Positions 8,329 to 17,617 of a DNA stretch of 64,000 nt are shown piece after piece. The notes under the pieces were generated by a model, which made no database searches, was not told where the DNA came from, and worked only from the letters and a program-made list of their open reading frames with translations. The DNA is from Candidatus Zixiibacteriota bacterium (lineage in GTDB: Bacteria; Zixibacteria; MSB-5A5; GN15; PGXB01). Location of the stretch: the NCBI GenBank assembly GCA_026397505.1, contig JAPLUR010000116.1:1-64000 (forward strand). The letters are read 5' to 3'. Position 1 is the first letter of the stretch; each line of letters begins with the position of its first letter. Made by a program: the position numbers and the translations under genes.

Positions 8329-9444
8329 TTATCGGTGGGTTCCTTCCTTATAAAACGGCGGCTTGATCACGACGGCGGGGAATAGTTTATCGCGCACTTT
8401 GACCTGCACCGTGCTGCCGATTTTAGTCAGCGATAACGGCAGATACCCCATCGCCACCGGTTTCTCCAGTGAGGGAGAAAAGGTGCCCGAGGTGACATGC
8501 CCAACCGTTTTTCCCTCATGCACCAGTTCATACCCGTGACGCGGGAAAACCTTCCCTTCCATTTCCAGGCAGATCAGACGGCGGGTCGGTTTCTCATCTT
8601 TCTGTTTCAGGAGCACGTTCCTTCCCGTGAAATCGCCCTTGTCGAAATTCACCACCCATGCCAGCCCGGCCTCGATCGGGGTGGTTGTCTTATCAATATC
8701 ATTGCCATAGAGGGACATTTTCATTTCCAGACGGAGTGAATCGCGTGCGCCCAGGCCGATCAGTTTCATATCATACTTCCTGCCGGCCTCATAACAGGCT
8801 TGCCAGAGATCGTCGCACATATGAGGCGGAATATACATCTCGAATCCATCCTCGCCGGTATATCCAGTGCGCGAAATGAGAAGGGAATGTTTCCCGACTT
8901 TCATATTGGCAAAATGATAATATGGAACTGAATCCAGACTGTAATCGGTCACCAGCGACATCACTTCCTGGGCATGCGGCCCCTGGATCGCGAGCATTCC
9001 GATCTGGTCTGAGATATTCTTTAATTCTACTCCTTTATCCAGATGCGATTTCAGCCAGTCAAAATCCTTCTGAATATTTGAAGCGTTGACCACCAGCATA
9101 TATTTGTCCGGCAGACGGTAAACCAGGAGGTCATCGACAATACCGCCGTCATCATAGCAGAATATGGAGTACTGGATCTGGCCGACCTGGAGCTGCGAGG
9201 CATCGTTGGTGGTCATTTTCTGAATAAGGCCCAGGGCACCCGGGCCGGAAATCTCGAACTCCCCCATGTGGGAGAGATCAAACATTCCGACATTCTTGCG
9301 TACGGCCAGATGCTCGTCGGTTATACCGGTGTATTGAATCGGCATCATATATCCGGCGAACGGAACCATCTTGGCCCCCGCCTCAACATGGTATTTATGA
9401 AATGGAGTTTTCTTCACTTCCCCTGATGTCTCGCCTGACTCCAA
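8329..9444 (-). CDS. gcvT: aminomethyltransferase, glycine cleavage T protein
   Basis: About 371 residues. GcvT transfers the methylene group from aminomethylated H protein to tetrahydrofolate and releases ammonia. Landmarks are T-P-F-H-K-Y-H near the N-terminus, M-V-P-F-A-G-Y-M-M-P-I-Q-Y, M-F-D-L-S-H-M-G-E-F, R-T-G-Y-T-G-E-D-G-F and the C-terminal barrel S-G-T-F-S-P-S-L. The frame is open to a TTG at 9489 inside aconitase. The TTG at 9444 is preferred because AGGAGG lies eight bases upstream and it follows the aconitase stop directly. The other glycine cleavage genes (gcvH, gcvP) are not in the window. Confidence 0.9.
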   Translation of the reverse strand: MESGETSGEVKKTPFHKYHVEAGAKMVPFAGYMMPIQYTGITDEHLAVRKNVGMFDLSHMGEFEISGPGALGLIQKMTTNDASQLQVGQIQYSIFCYDDGGIVDDLLVYRLPDKYMLVVNASNIQKDFDWLKSHLDKGVELKNISDQIGMLAIQGPHAQEVMSLVTDYSLDSVPYYHFANMKVGKHSLLISRTGYTGEDGFEMYIPPHMCDDLWQACYEAGRKYDMKLIGLGARDSLRLEMKMSLYGNDIDKTTTPIEAGLAWVVNFDKGDFTGRNVLLKQKDEKPTRRLICLEMEGKVFPRHGYELVHEGKTVGHVTSGTFSPSLEKPVAMGYLPLSLTKIGSTVQVKVRDKLFPAVVIKPPFYKEGTHR

Positions 9445-9445
9445 T

Positions 9446-11374
9446 TCATTTACCTCCTTCACGTGTATAGTTGAGCAGACCTCCGGCAATAATGATTTCT
9501 CTCTGCCGGGGGGTCAGATCTATTCTGAAATTGTAATTATGGTCGTTGGACTTATTCATAACTTCGATAGTATTGTCGGTCTTGACCGCTTCTCTGATAT
9601 TCGGGATTTCCAGCTGGTCGCCCTGCTTGATATCATCATAATCGGCCGGGTTGACAAAAGTGGCCGGAAGGATGCCGAAATTGATCAGGTTGGCCAGATG
9701 AATCCGCGCGAACGATTTGGTCACGACCAGCTTAACCCCGAGAAACATCGGCGCCAGGGCGGCATGCTCGCGTGAGGAACCCTGCCCGTAATTATCGCCG
9801 CCGACTATAAACCCGCCGCCTTTTTCTTTGGCCCGCTTGGGGAATTCCGGGTCGACCTGATAGTACACGAATTCGGCTATCTTGGGAATATTGGAGCGGA
9901 GCGGCAGTACTTTCGCGCCGGCCGGCATGATATGATCGGTCGTGATATTGTCGCCGACTTTGAGAAGAACCTCACCTATGAGCAGATTCCCCATCGGCTT
10001 GTTGATCGGTAGCGGCGCGATATTGGGACCGCGAACGACCTCGACTTTGTCGGGACTCTTCGCCGGGGGAATGATTCCGGCATCATCGATCTTGATTGAG
10101 GTGGGCAGAGTTATCCGGGGATATTTTCCAATCTTGCGCGGGTCAGTGATATACCCGGTCAGCGCCGCAGCCACACAAACTTCAGGGCTGGCGAGATAGA
10201 CATTGGCATCCTTGGTGCCGCTTCGCCCGGGGAAATTGCGGTTGAAAGAACGGATCGAAACGCCTCCCGATGGCGGCGCCTGCCCCATACCGATACAGGG
10301 GCCGCAGGCCGATTCGATTATCCTCGCCCCCGAGGCGATAATATCGGTCAACGCGCCGTTGGCCGAAATTGCCTCAAATACCTGCTTGCTTCCGGGGGTG
10401 ATGGTCATCGACACGTCGGGATGCACGGTTTTCCCTTTGAGTAGCCGGGCGGTAACCATCAGGTCATAAAGAGACGAATTGGTGCAACTTCCCACACAAA
10501 CCTGATGCACCTTAACACCTTTCAGTTTCTTTACCTCGATGACATTATCCGGCGAGTGCGGCTGGGCAATCAACGGTTCCAGCTTGTTAAGGTCGATTTC
10601 AATCCGCTCGGCATATACGGCATCCGGGTCAGGCTCGAGTTTGGTATAGTCTTTGGCTCGTTTCTGCAGTCTGAGATATTCCCTGGTGCGCTCATCGGAG
10701 GGGAAGATAGAGGTGGTCGCGCCCAGTTCGGCCCCCATGTTGGTGATAGTCGCCCGCTCCGGCACCGTAAGGTAGGTCACTCCCGGGCCGGAGTATTCCA
10801 TGATTTTCCCGACGCCTCCTTTGACAGTCAGTCGTCGAAGGACTTCGAGAATAATGTCTTTGGCCGTGACATACGGCTGGAGTTTTCCTTTGAGATAAAT
10901 ATTGACAATCTGGGGCATCTTAAGATAGAACGGCCCGCCCCCCATCGCCACGGCGACATCGAGGCCGCCGGCGCCGATAGAAAGCATTCCCAGCCCGCCG
11001 TTGGTGGGGGTGTGCGAGTCGGAGCCAAGCAGGGTTCGGCCCGGACGCCCGAACCGCTCGAGATGAACCTGGTGGCAGATCCCGTTGCCGGGGCGGGAGA
11101 AATAGATACCATATTTGGCCGCAATCGTTTGCAGGAACATATGGTCGTCGGCGTTTTCGAAACTGGCCTGGAGCATATTGTGGTCGACATAGGAAACCGA
11201 TTTCTCGGTCTGGACTTTTTTGAGACCGAGCGCCTCAAACTGAAGGTAGGCCATGGTTCCGGTGGCATCCTGGGTGAGGGTCTGGTCGATTTTGATGGCG
11301 ATATCCTCGCCGGGTTTCATTTTGCCGGAAACGAGGTGGGCCGAAATGATTTTTTCTGCTAAATTCATCCCCAT
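9446..11374 (-). CDS. acnA: aconitate hydratase
   Basis: 642 residues, near the size of the shorter mitochondrial-like or archaeal-like bacterial aconitases rather than the 890-residue AcnA/IRP type. The iron-sulfur ligands appear as V-C-V-G-S-C-T-N-S and the pair S-A-C-G-P-C-I-G-M-G. Substrate-binding motifs are L-L-G-S-D-S-H-T-P-T-N-G-G-L-G (about 117) and the swivel-domain G-S-S-R-E-H-A-A. It interconverts citrate and isocitrate in the TCA cycle. ATG 11374 has AAGGAG seven bases upstream. It heads the minus-strand run, and its stop lies within the ribosome site of gcvT. The symbol acnA is used loosely. Confidence 0.92.
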   Translation of the reverse strand: MGMNLAEKIISAHLVSGKMKPGEDIAIKIDQTLTQDATGTMAYLQFEALGLKKVQTEKSVSYVDHNMLQASFENADDHMFLQTIAAKYGIYFSRPGNGICHQVHLERFGRPGRTLLGSDSHTPTNGGLGMLSIGAGGLDVAVAMGGGPFYLKMPQIVNIYLKGKLQPYVTAKDIILEVLRRLTVKGGVGKIMEYSGPGVTYLTVPERATITNMGAELGATTSIFPSDERTREYLRLQKRAKDYTKLEPDPDAVYAERIEIDLNKLEPLIAQPHSPDNVIEVKKLKGVKVHQVCVGSCTNSSLYDLMVTARLLKGKTVHPDVSMTITPGSKQVFEAISANGALTDIIASGARIIESACGPCIGMGQAPPSGGVSIRSFNRNFPGRSGTKDANVYLASPEVCVAAALTGYITDPRKIGKYPRITLPTSIKIDDAGIIPPAKSPDKVEVVRGPNIAPLPINKPMGNLLIGEVLLKVGDNITTDHIMPAGAKVLPLRSNIPKIAEFVYYQVDPEFPKRAKEKGGGFIVGGDNYGQGSSREHAALAPMFLGVKLVVTKSFARIHLANLINFGILPATFVNPADYDDIKQGDQLEIPNIREAVKTDNTIEVMNKSNDHNYNFRIDLTPRQREIIIAGGLLNYTREGGK

Positions 11375-11667
11375 ATTTCAACTCCTTTTCTGCATAACTC
11401 CTTAAAGATACGAAAGAAACGTTCTGCAGAGCAAAAGTCAACCCCTATTTGGCGGTTTTGGAGTGTGCCCTCCTCCTTTGACTGGCGGCAAAAAGATAGC
11501 AAAGACTTGACAAAAACGGTTCTGCTTTCTTCTTATTATCCGCCCATTAAATCACTTGCTATTATTCGGATAGATATTATATTTGTTTCTGTCCAATTGA
11601 AAATACACCCCGATCGCTGAGGCCGGATTAGAGGACATATCAATGTTTCACCTCTTTGGGAGGAGAT
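11375..11667. other. divergent intergenic region, aconitase / SBBP protein
   Basis: About 290 AT-rich bases separate two divergent genes and must carry both promoters. On the plus strand TTGACA occurs at 11507-11512, with the nearest good -10 (TATTAT, 11534-11539) at a too-long spacing of 21. No second consensus promoter is obvious. A GGGAGGAG ribosome site lies just before ATG 11668. Confidence 0.4.
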
Positions 11668-14148
11668 ATGCACAAGCTTAAGACCCTTTCGATTCTTGTA
11701 GTCGCCATCGGCTTTATAATGATGTTGACCAATCTTGCCCTGCCCAATGATAATGGGCAATCAATTTCAAATGATCTTCAGGTTATGAAGAGCATTTCAT
11801 CCCTGCCGTTGGCATTTACCAAAAACAATGGCCAGTGGCCGGATAGTATTCTGTTCCGGGCCAACGCGGGCGGAGCTACCATGTGGTTCACCGCGACCGG
11901 CGCCTTTTACCAGTTCACGAGGCGGGCGGGAAACGATAGCGCCCTTGATGCGCGAGATCCAATTGGGCGACCCGACAAGTTCAATCGGGAATGTGACAGC
12001 ATCGAAATCATGATGCTCAAAGCCTCATTTGTCGGGGCCAACCCTACCCCGCGAGCATCCGGCGAGAAACTGATGGAATACAAATGCAACTATTTCATTG
12101 GCAATGAGTCGGATAAATGGCGCACGGATGTCCCCTATTACTCTGCAATCGTCTTGAAAGAAGTCTATCCTGGGATTGACCTGACCTACTACGGCAATGG
12201 CCGCCAGATGGAGTATGACTTTGTCGTTCATCCTCGGGCAGACTATTCAAAAATATGGATTCAGTACGAAGGCGCTGAAGGGTTGGCGGTTGCCGATGAC
12301 GGCGCGCTGTTAGTGACGACGAAGTGGGGTGTGATACGGGAACTGGCGCCGGTAGTGTATCAAGAGGTTGGCGGCAGTCGCCAGCCGGTAACAGCCGAAT
12401 ATCTGATCGGAGCCGATCACTCATTCGGATTCCGTTTGGGTCCGGAGTTCAACCCCTCGCTGTCGGTGGTGATCGACCCAGTTTTGGTCTACAGCACGTA
12501 CTTGGGAGGTACGGGTGAAGACTGCGGAATGGGTATCGCAATTGACAGGAGCGGCGCGACATTTATAACAGGATACACCATGTCCGCGAATTTTCCAACC
12601 GTTACGCCTTTAATCGATAACCTTAATGGCATTTCAGATGTCTTTGTGACGAAGCTGAGTCCGGCCGGGGATAGCCTTATCTATAGTACCTATCTTGGAG
12701 GGAACAATAATGATCAAGGTGAAGCTCTCACCGTGGATGCCGACGGCAATGCATTTGTGACAGGATTTACCGGGTCAAGTGACTTCCCGGTTTACTATGC
12801 TTATCAAGGCACTTTTCGAGGGGGAGGCATTGACGGCTTTGTGACCAAGCTCTCCAGCAGTGGTAACAGTCTTATATACAGCACCTACCTGGGCGGGAGC
12901 GATGATGACCAGGGCAACGCCATCGTGGTGGACGGGTCTGGGGCGGCGTATCTGACGGGGAGTACGATTTCCGCCGATTTCCCGATGCTCAATCCGTGTC
13001 AAATATATCAGGGGAATCGTGATGCTTTCATCACAAAGTTAAGTAGCAGCGGCACTAGCCTTGTTTTTAGCACGTGTCTTGGAGGAAGTCAGAACTGGGA
13101 GGAAGGCTATGGCATTGCTGTAGATGCGGCTGGGTCAATTTTTGTCACTGGAGCAGCATATTCTGCAAGCTTCCCGACTTTGAATGCTTATGATTCCATA
13201 CATGGGGAAGGTTTGGATGCTTTTGTCACCAAGCTAGGCGCGACCGGCGGTTGCTTGGTTTATAGCACCTATCTTGGTGGTGATGGAAATGACTATGGTT
13301 TCGACATTGCCATAGATTCAATTGGCGCGGCCTATGTAACCGGAACTACCGGATCAACTGATTTTCCGACTTTCAACGCTTACGATCCCACATTTAATGG
13401 TGTCACGGATGCTTTTATCACAAAGCTGAGTAGTGCGGGTAATAGCCTTGATTATAGCACTTATATAGGTGGCGATAGCAGTGATAGAGGTGACGGCATT
13501 GACATTAACGCAGACGGCGAGGCTTATATCACGGGGGAGACATTTTCCCCCAATTTTCCCGTATTTAACGCCTATGATTCCACATATAATGGAAACGCGG
13601 ATGCCTTTATTACCAAAATCAATAGCGCCGGTAATTTCCTCGTTTATAGTACTTATTTGGGCGGCTATAGTTATAATCGATGCAAGGATATAGTTATCAA
13701 TTCGGCCGGAGCGGCCTATGTCACAGGATGGACGTCTTTTCCCGACTTTCCAACAACGCCCGACGCTTTTGATATCAGCTTTAATGGCGGGGCCGACGCA
13801 TTTGTGACCAAGTTGAGTGCGTCCGACGATGCCGATGGTGACGACGTCGCAGATGATGTCGACAATTGCCCAAATATCTCCAACCCGGATCAGTCGGATG
13901 TTGACCAGGATGGTATCGGCGACGCCTGCGATCCATACTGCTGTGCGAAGGCAGGGGATGCCAATCACAGCCAGGTGGTCAATATTCAGGACATTACATT
14001 TTTGATCAACTTTTTATACAAGGGCGGCGGCGAGCCACCATGTTTTCATGAAGGTGATGCAAATGGCAATATAATCATTAATATTCAGGACATTACCTAT
14101 TTGATAAACTACCTCTATAAAGGCGGCCCGGCGCCGAAATGCCCTTGA
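11668..14148 (+). CDS. secreted SBBP beta-propeller protein with TSP3 and dockerin repeats
   Basis: 826 residues from ATG 11668, chosen over an upstream TTG because GGGAGGAG precedes it and it opens a signal peptide. Residues about 40-260 are the conserved N-terminal module found before SBBP repeats. From about 275 to 716 there are seven repeats of about 63 residues, each starting Y-S-T-Y-L-G-G, with V-T-G in the middle and D-A-F-V/I-T-K-L near the end (SBBP, predicted beta-propeller). A thrombospondin type-3-like calcium stretch (D-x-D-x-D...D-N-C-P) follows. The end carries two dockerin-like repeats, each beginning G-D-A-N and continuing N-I-Q-D-I-T-x-L-I-N-x-L-Y-K-G-G. It is probably a cell-surface or secreted protein held by its dockerin; no enzyme domain was seen. 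It is followed by a strong terminator. Confidence 0.85.
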   Translation: MHKLKTLSILVVAIGFIMMLTNLALPNDNGQSISNDLQVMKSISSLPLAFTKNNGQWPDSILFRANAGGATMWFTATGAFYQFTRRAGNDSALDARDPIGRPDKFNRECDSIEIMMLKASFVGANPTPRASGEKLMEYKCNYFIGNESDKWRTDVPYYSAIVLKEVYPGIDLTYYGNGRQMEYDFVVHPRADYSKIWIQYEGAEGLAVADDGALLVTTKWGVIRELAPVVYQEVGGSRQPVTAEYLIGADHSFGFRLGPEFNPSLSVVIDPVLVYSTYLGGTGEDCGMGIAIDRSGATFITGYTMSANFPTVTPLIDNLNGISDVFVTKLSPAGDSLIYSTYLGGNNNDQGEALTVDADGNAFVTGFTGSSDFPVYYAYQGTFRGGGIDGFVTKLSSSGNSLIYSTYLGGSDDDQGNAIVVDGSGAAYLTGSTISADFPMLNPCQIYQGNRDAFITKLSSSGTSLVFSTCLGGSQNWEEGYGIAVDAAGSIFVTGAAYSASFPTLNAYDSIHGEGLDAFVTKLGATGGCLVYSTYLGGDGNDYGFDIAIDSIGAAYVTGTTGSTDFPTFNAYDPTFNGVTDAFITKLSSAGNSLDYSTYIGGDSSDRGDGIDINADGEAYITGETFSPNFPVFNAYDSTYNGNADAFITKINSAGNFLVYSTYLGGYSYNRCKDIVINSAGAAYVTGWTSFPDFPTTPDAFDISFNGGADAFVTKLSASDDADGDDVADDVDNCPNISNPDQSDVDQDGIGDACDPYCCAKAGDANHSQVVNIQDITFLINFLYKGGGEPPCFHEGDANGNIIINIQDITYLINYLYKGGPAPKCP

Positions 14149-14174
14149 GCTCCTTTGAAGTTGAATGAATCACG

Positions 14175-14206
14175 AATGGGGACAGATAAGCTCTGTCCCC
14201 ATTTTT
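14175..14206 (+). terminator. rho-independent terminator after the SBBP gene
   Basis: Stem TGGGGACAG / CTGTCCCCA (arms 14177-14185 and 14193-14201), extended by A-T pairs on both sides, with a short loop and an ATTTTTG tail. Confidence 0.85.
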
Positions 14207-14349
14207 GTCGGCCAACCATTTCCTCTCGCGAGGTGATGCCAAATTCCCAATAATCAAATTCCTTAACCGCCGCCAATTAATTGCAAAAAAGTGTTGCATA
14301 GATTTTGACAAAACCCTTATATTATACCGGGCTCAGGAAAAAAGAGATT

Positions 14350-15219
14350 ATGGACAGGATGAACATCAAAGCACCGGCGAAGATTAATCTTTTCTTGAAG
14401 ATTCTGGGAAAACGACAAGATGGGTATCATAATATCCTTTCCTGGTTTCAGGCGGTTAATCTCTTTGATTATTTATCTTTCGAAAAAACCGAGAGAAAAG
14501 GCTTCGAATTGGCCATTGATAGGGACAGCAATCTCCCGACTGATTCGGGCAACCTGATTACCCGGGCGGCCGGCTTACTCTTTGAACGATATGATCTTCA
14601 AGGTGGGCTTAAGATTCGATTGACCAAGAATATTCCGATTGCCGCAGGATTAGGCGGCGGCTCATCTGATGCTGCCGCAACCATTTATGCCATTAATTCT
14701 CTTTATGAATTGAATCTTACCGGGAAAGAATTGAATGATTTGGGTCAGGCAATTGGTTCTGATGTCCCCTTCTTTTTCTCCTCCGGTCAGGGGGAAGTCT
14801 CTGGCAGAGGTGAGATTATAAAAGAAATTGACTTGCCGACCGATTATTTTATAATTTTAGTGACGCCCAAATTAGAAATATCAACTGGCGAGAGTTACCG
14901 TCGGCTCAATTTAGGCTTGACATCGAACGATGCCAATGTTAAGTTATATAGCTGCAGCAATTTTAAGCAACTAATTGACTGCATTGGTGATCTTGGTAAT
15001 GATTTTGAGAGTATGCATTTGCAGTCCTATCCGGTATTGGGAAGGATTATGGATGCACTGAATAGGGCCGGGGCCGAATTAACCCGCATGAGCGGTTCCG
15101 GACCGACTATTTTTGGACTGTTTAAGGATATGCCTGAGAGGGAGGATTTGATTCAAATCACCCGGGGGGATTGGCAATTGATGACAGTTCGGCCAATTAC
15201 CCTGCCCGCTTGGGAATGA
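14350..15219 (+). CDS. ispE: 4-diphosphocytidyl-2-C-methyl-D-erythritol kinase
   Basis: About 289 residues, the usual IspE length. It phosphorylates CDP-methylerythritol in the MEP isoprenoid pathway. GHMP-kinase landmarks are A-P-A-K-I-N-L-F-L at the N-terminus, the ATP loop P-I-A-A-G-L-G-G-G-S-S-D-A-A (about 95-108), S-D-V-P-F-F (about 138) and the C-terminal M-S-G-S-G-P-T-I-F-G. The frame is open from 14305, but ATG 14350 is preferred since the family starts just before A-P-A-K-I-N; ATG 14359 is also possible. A plausible but weak promoter is TTGCAT 14294-14299 / TATATT 14318-14323. It opens the ispE-spoVG-prs-rplY cluster. Confidence 0.93.
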   Translation: MDRMNIKAPAKINLFLKILGKRQDGYHNILSWFQAVNLFDYLSFEKTERKGFELAIDRDSNLPTDSGNLITRAAGLLFERYDLQGGLKIRLTKNIPIAAGLGGGSSDAAATIYAINSLYELNLTGKELNDLGQAIGSDVPFFFSSGQGEVSGRGEIIKEIDLPTDYFIILVTPKLEISTGESYRRLNLGLTSNDANVKLYSCSNFKQLIDCIGDLGNDFESMHLQSYPVLGRIMDALNRAGAELTRMSGSGPTIFGLFKDMPEREDLIQITRGDWQLMTVRPITLPAWE

Positions 15220-15252
15220 TCTGCTAGCCAATTTTTGGCGGGAGGAAGAACC

Positions 15253-15522
15253 GTGGAGATCACCGAAGTACGCATTATCCTGCGGGATGAAGACAAACTG
15301 AAGGGATTTGCCAATGTTACCTTCGACAACGCTTTCGTGATACGCGGCATGAAGATTATCGCCGGAAACAAAGGTTACTTTGTTTCGATGCCCAGCCGGA
15401 AGCGGCCTGATGGGACGCACCAGGATGTAGCCCATCCGGTTAACAACGAAACCAGAAGATTGATTGAGGACAAGGTTTTGGCCGCCTATGAGGCGGCATT
15501 GAAAGTGAAAAGCAAAGTTTAG
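15253..15522 (+). CDS. spoVG: SpoVG family regulator
   Basis: 89 residues from GTG 15253, which has GGGAGGAAG upstream; a TTG at 15235 extends the frame but lies before that site. Family motifs: E-I-T-E-V-R-I at the N-terminus, F-A-N-V-T-F-D-N-A-F-V-I-R-G, M-P-S-R-K, D-V-A-H-P-V-N-N-E-T-R. SpoVG proteins bind DNA and RNA and affect septation, sporulation and virulence genes in Gram-positives; in this diderm lineage the role is unproven. The ispE-spoVG-prs-ctc order matches the well-known Bacillus arrangement. Confidence 0.92.
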   Translation: MEITEVRIILRDEDKLKGFANVTFDNAFVIRGMKIIAGNKGYFVSMPSRKRPDGTHQDVAHPVNNETRRLIEDKVLAAYEAALKVKSKV

Positions 15523-15535
15523 AACCGAATATAAC

Positions 15536-15607
15536 TGGGGTGTCGTCAAGCGGTAAGACACAAGCCTTTGGAGCTTGGATTCCCAGGTTCGAATCCTGGC
15601 ACCCCAG
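15536..15607 (+). tRNA. tRNA-Gln (UUG anticodon)
   Basis: 72-base cloverleaf. The acceptor stem TGGGGTG pairs with CACCCCA (15600-15606), with discriminator G. The anticodon arm is CAAGC-CTTTGGA-GCTTG with TTG in the loop, and the T arm carries GGTTCGAATCC. The 3' CCA is not encoded. It lies between spoVG and prs, a position seen for tRNA-Gln in several bacteria. Confidence 0.95.
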
Positions 15608-15693
15608 CTTATAACTACTCGGAGCACAGTAGGTTGGGGTATAGTACCTTTCGGATCGAGACCAAGTAATGAGAAGGGATAAAAAGGCTTATT

Positions 15694-16629
15694 ATGTTGG
15701 ACCTAAAGCTAATCGCCGGGAACTCTAACCGGCCACTGGCACGAAAAATCGCCCGCTATATCGGGGCGGAACTGACTGCCTGTGAAATCAAGCGGTTTTC
15801 CGACGGTGAGATTTTTGTTCAGTTGAACGAAAATATCCGGGGAACGGATGTTTTTATCATCCAGTCGACCAACGCCCCGGCCGAAAACATAATGGAGCTT
15901 CTAATCCTTATTGAGGCTTCCCGCCGTGCCTCGGCATCGCGCATCACGGCCGTCATCCCGTACTACGGCTATGGCCGTCAGGATCGCAAGGATCGTCCGC
16001 GGGTCCCGATTACCGCCAAACTGGTGGCCAATCTGATCACTACTGCCGGCGCCGACCGGGTAATCACTATGGACCTTCATGCCGCCCAGATTCAGGGATT
16101 TTTCGATATCCCGCACGACCATCTTTATTCCTCGCGGTTTTTTAATGACTATCTTCTCAACCACAATGTCCAGGATATAGTGGTGGTTTCGCCCGATGTC
16201 GGCTCGATCAAGCTGGCCCGCGCATTTGCCAAGGCCTTCGAGGCCGGTCTGGCCATTGTCGATAAAAGGCGCCCCTCGCCCAATCAGTCGGAGGTGCTCA
16301 ATATTATCGGCGAAATCGCCGGTCGGAATATTATCATCCGTGATGATATGGTTGATACCGGCGGCACACTCTGTCAGGCGGCGGAAATTCTGGCCGAGAA
16401 GGGGGCGCTTGAGATTCTCGCGGTTTGCACCCACCCGGTTCTTTCCGGCGGCGCCATCGAGAGAATCAATAACAGCGTAATTAAGAAGATGTATATTTCG
16501 GATTCGATAAATGTGGAAGAAAAGCATCTTCCCGACAAATTCGTCGTTCTAACCTGTGCCAATCTGTTCGGCGAGGCGATCATGCGGATTTCCGGGGAAA
16601 AATCGGTCTCGTCTCTCTTTGATGATTGA
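15694..16629 (+). CDS. prs: ribose-phosphate pyrophosphokinase
   Basis: 311 residues, the standard length. It makes PRPP from ribose 5-phosphate and ATP. Visible are the ATP-binding G-Y-G-R-Q-D-R-K-D-R (about 93), the metal-binding M-D-L-H-A-A-Q-I-Q-G-F-F-D-I-P (about 129), the catalytic K-R-R after I-V-D, and the PRPP loop D-D-M-V-D-T-G-G-T-L (about 217-226). It is cytoplasmic and feeds nucleotide, histidine and tryptophan synthesis. It sits in the conserved cluster upstream of rplY. Confidence 0.97.
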   Translation: MLDLKLIAGNSNRPLARKIARYIGAELTACEIKRFSDGEIFVQLNENIRGTDVFIIQSTNAPAENIMELLILIEASRRASASRITAVIPYYGYGRQDRKDRPRVPITAKLVANLITTAGADRVITMDLHAAQIQGFFDIPHDHLYSSRFFNDYLLNHNVQDIVVVSPDVGSIKLARAFAKAFEAGLAIVDKRRPSPNQSEVLNIIGEIAGRNIIIRDDMVDTGGTLCQAAEILAEKGALEILAVCTHPVLSGGAIERINNSVIKKMYISDSINVEEKHLPDKFVVLTCANLFGEAIMRISGEKSVSSLFDD

Positions 16630-16674
16630 GGCTTGCATCGTGGTAAATAACATTTTGGAGGTTCATAGTAGAAG

Positions 16675-17415
16675 ATGAAAGAAATCAAACTGACGGCGGA
16701 ATCGAGAGAAGGAGCCGGAAAAGAGATATCCCGCAAGATGCGCCGGCAGGGAGTGGTCCCCGGTGTCATTTATGGTCCGGAAACGAAACCGTTCCCCATC
16801 TCCCTGAAAACCAGCGATCTGGCCGGATTGATACGGACGCAGGGTCGTACCAATATGCTGATTGATCTTGACCTGGCCGGCGAAATGGCGCCGCGCAAGG
16901 TTATTATAAGAGAGCTTCAACGTGACCCGGTTGACGGAAGTTTTACCCATATCGATATGTATCAGGTGTCGATGAAGAAAAAACTGCACCTGTCGGCGGT
17001 TGTTCACTTGGCCGGTCTGGCCGCAGGCGTGAAGAATTCCGGAGGCATTCTGGAACATGTAACGCGCGAAATCGAAATTGCCTGTCTTCCCTCGGATATT
17101 CCCGAGCGGGTTGAGGTGGATGTGACAGCGCTTGAAATCGGCGATTCGGTGCATGTAAGCGATTTGAAAATTGAGAAGGTTGACATCTTAACCGACCTGA
17201 ATCAGACTATTGCCACAGTGGTACCTCCGACCATTATCAAGGCTGAAGCGGTGGCGGCTCCGACGGCAGAAGCTGTTGCGGCGGAAGGTGAGGCGGCGGA
17301 AGGTGAAGCCAAGGCTGAGGGTGAGGCCAAGACTGAGGGCGAAGGCGCCAAGAAACCGGAAGAGGCGGCCAAAGGGGCCAAGCCGACCAAACCCGGAAAA
17401 CCGGAAAAGAAATAG
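16675..17415 (+). CDS. rplY: 50S ribosomal protein L25 (Ctc form) with long acidic tail
   Basis: 246 residues. The L25 domain spans about 1-90 (E-S-R-E-G-A-G-K near the N-terminus, G-V-V-P-G-V-I-Y-G, F-x-H-I-D-M-Y-Q-V). The TL5/Ctc beta domain spans 95-185 (L-E-H-V-T-R-E-I-E-I-A-C-L-P). It binds 5S rRNA on the large subunit. From about 193 there is a low-complexity tail rich in Ala, Glu, Gly and Lys (repeats of A-E-G-E-A), longer than in most relatives. The usual next gene, pth, is missing; a terminator follows and then an unrelated ATPase module. Confidence 0.93.
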   Translation: MKEIKLTAESREGAGKEISRKMRRQGVVPGVIYGPETKPFPISLKTSDLAGLIRTQGRTNMLIDLDLAGEMAPRKVIIRELQRDPVDGSFTHIDMYQVSMKKKLHLSAVVHLAGLAAGVKNSGGILEHVTREIEIACLPSDIPERVEVDVTALEIGDSVHVSDLKIEKVDILTDLNQTIATVVPPTIIKAEAVAAPTAEAVAAEGEAAEGEAKAEGEAKTEGEGAKKPEEAAKGAKPTKPGKPEKK

Positions 17416-17446
17416 CATTTTCCCCGTTTGGATATTACATATAAAA

Positions 17447-17472
17447 AAAACCGCCCCCGTGGGCGGTTTTCT
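17447..17472 (+). terminator. rho-independent terminator after rplY
   Basis: Stem AACCGCCC / GGGCGGTT with loop CCGT, an A-rich left flank and TTTTCTT on the right. It closes the ispE-rplY transcript and isolates the downstream ATPase/DUF4276 pair. Confidence 0.9.
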
Positions 17473-17617
17473 TATGCTTTGGGTGGCCTCCAGTCAAGCC
17501 GCATTTATGGTCAAGGGACAAAAAAGATGAGAAATGACAAAGGTATTGATTTAACCTGCAACAATTGTTAAATTAAACCTGACTGATAGACCTGAAATTA
17601 TTGATTGTGAGATTGCA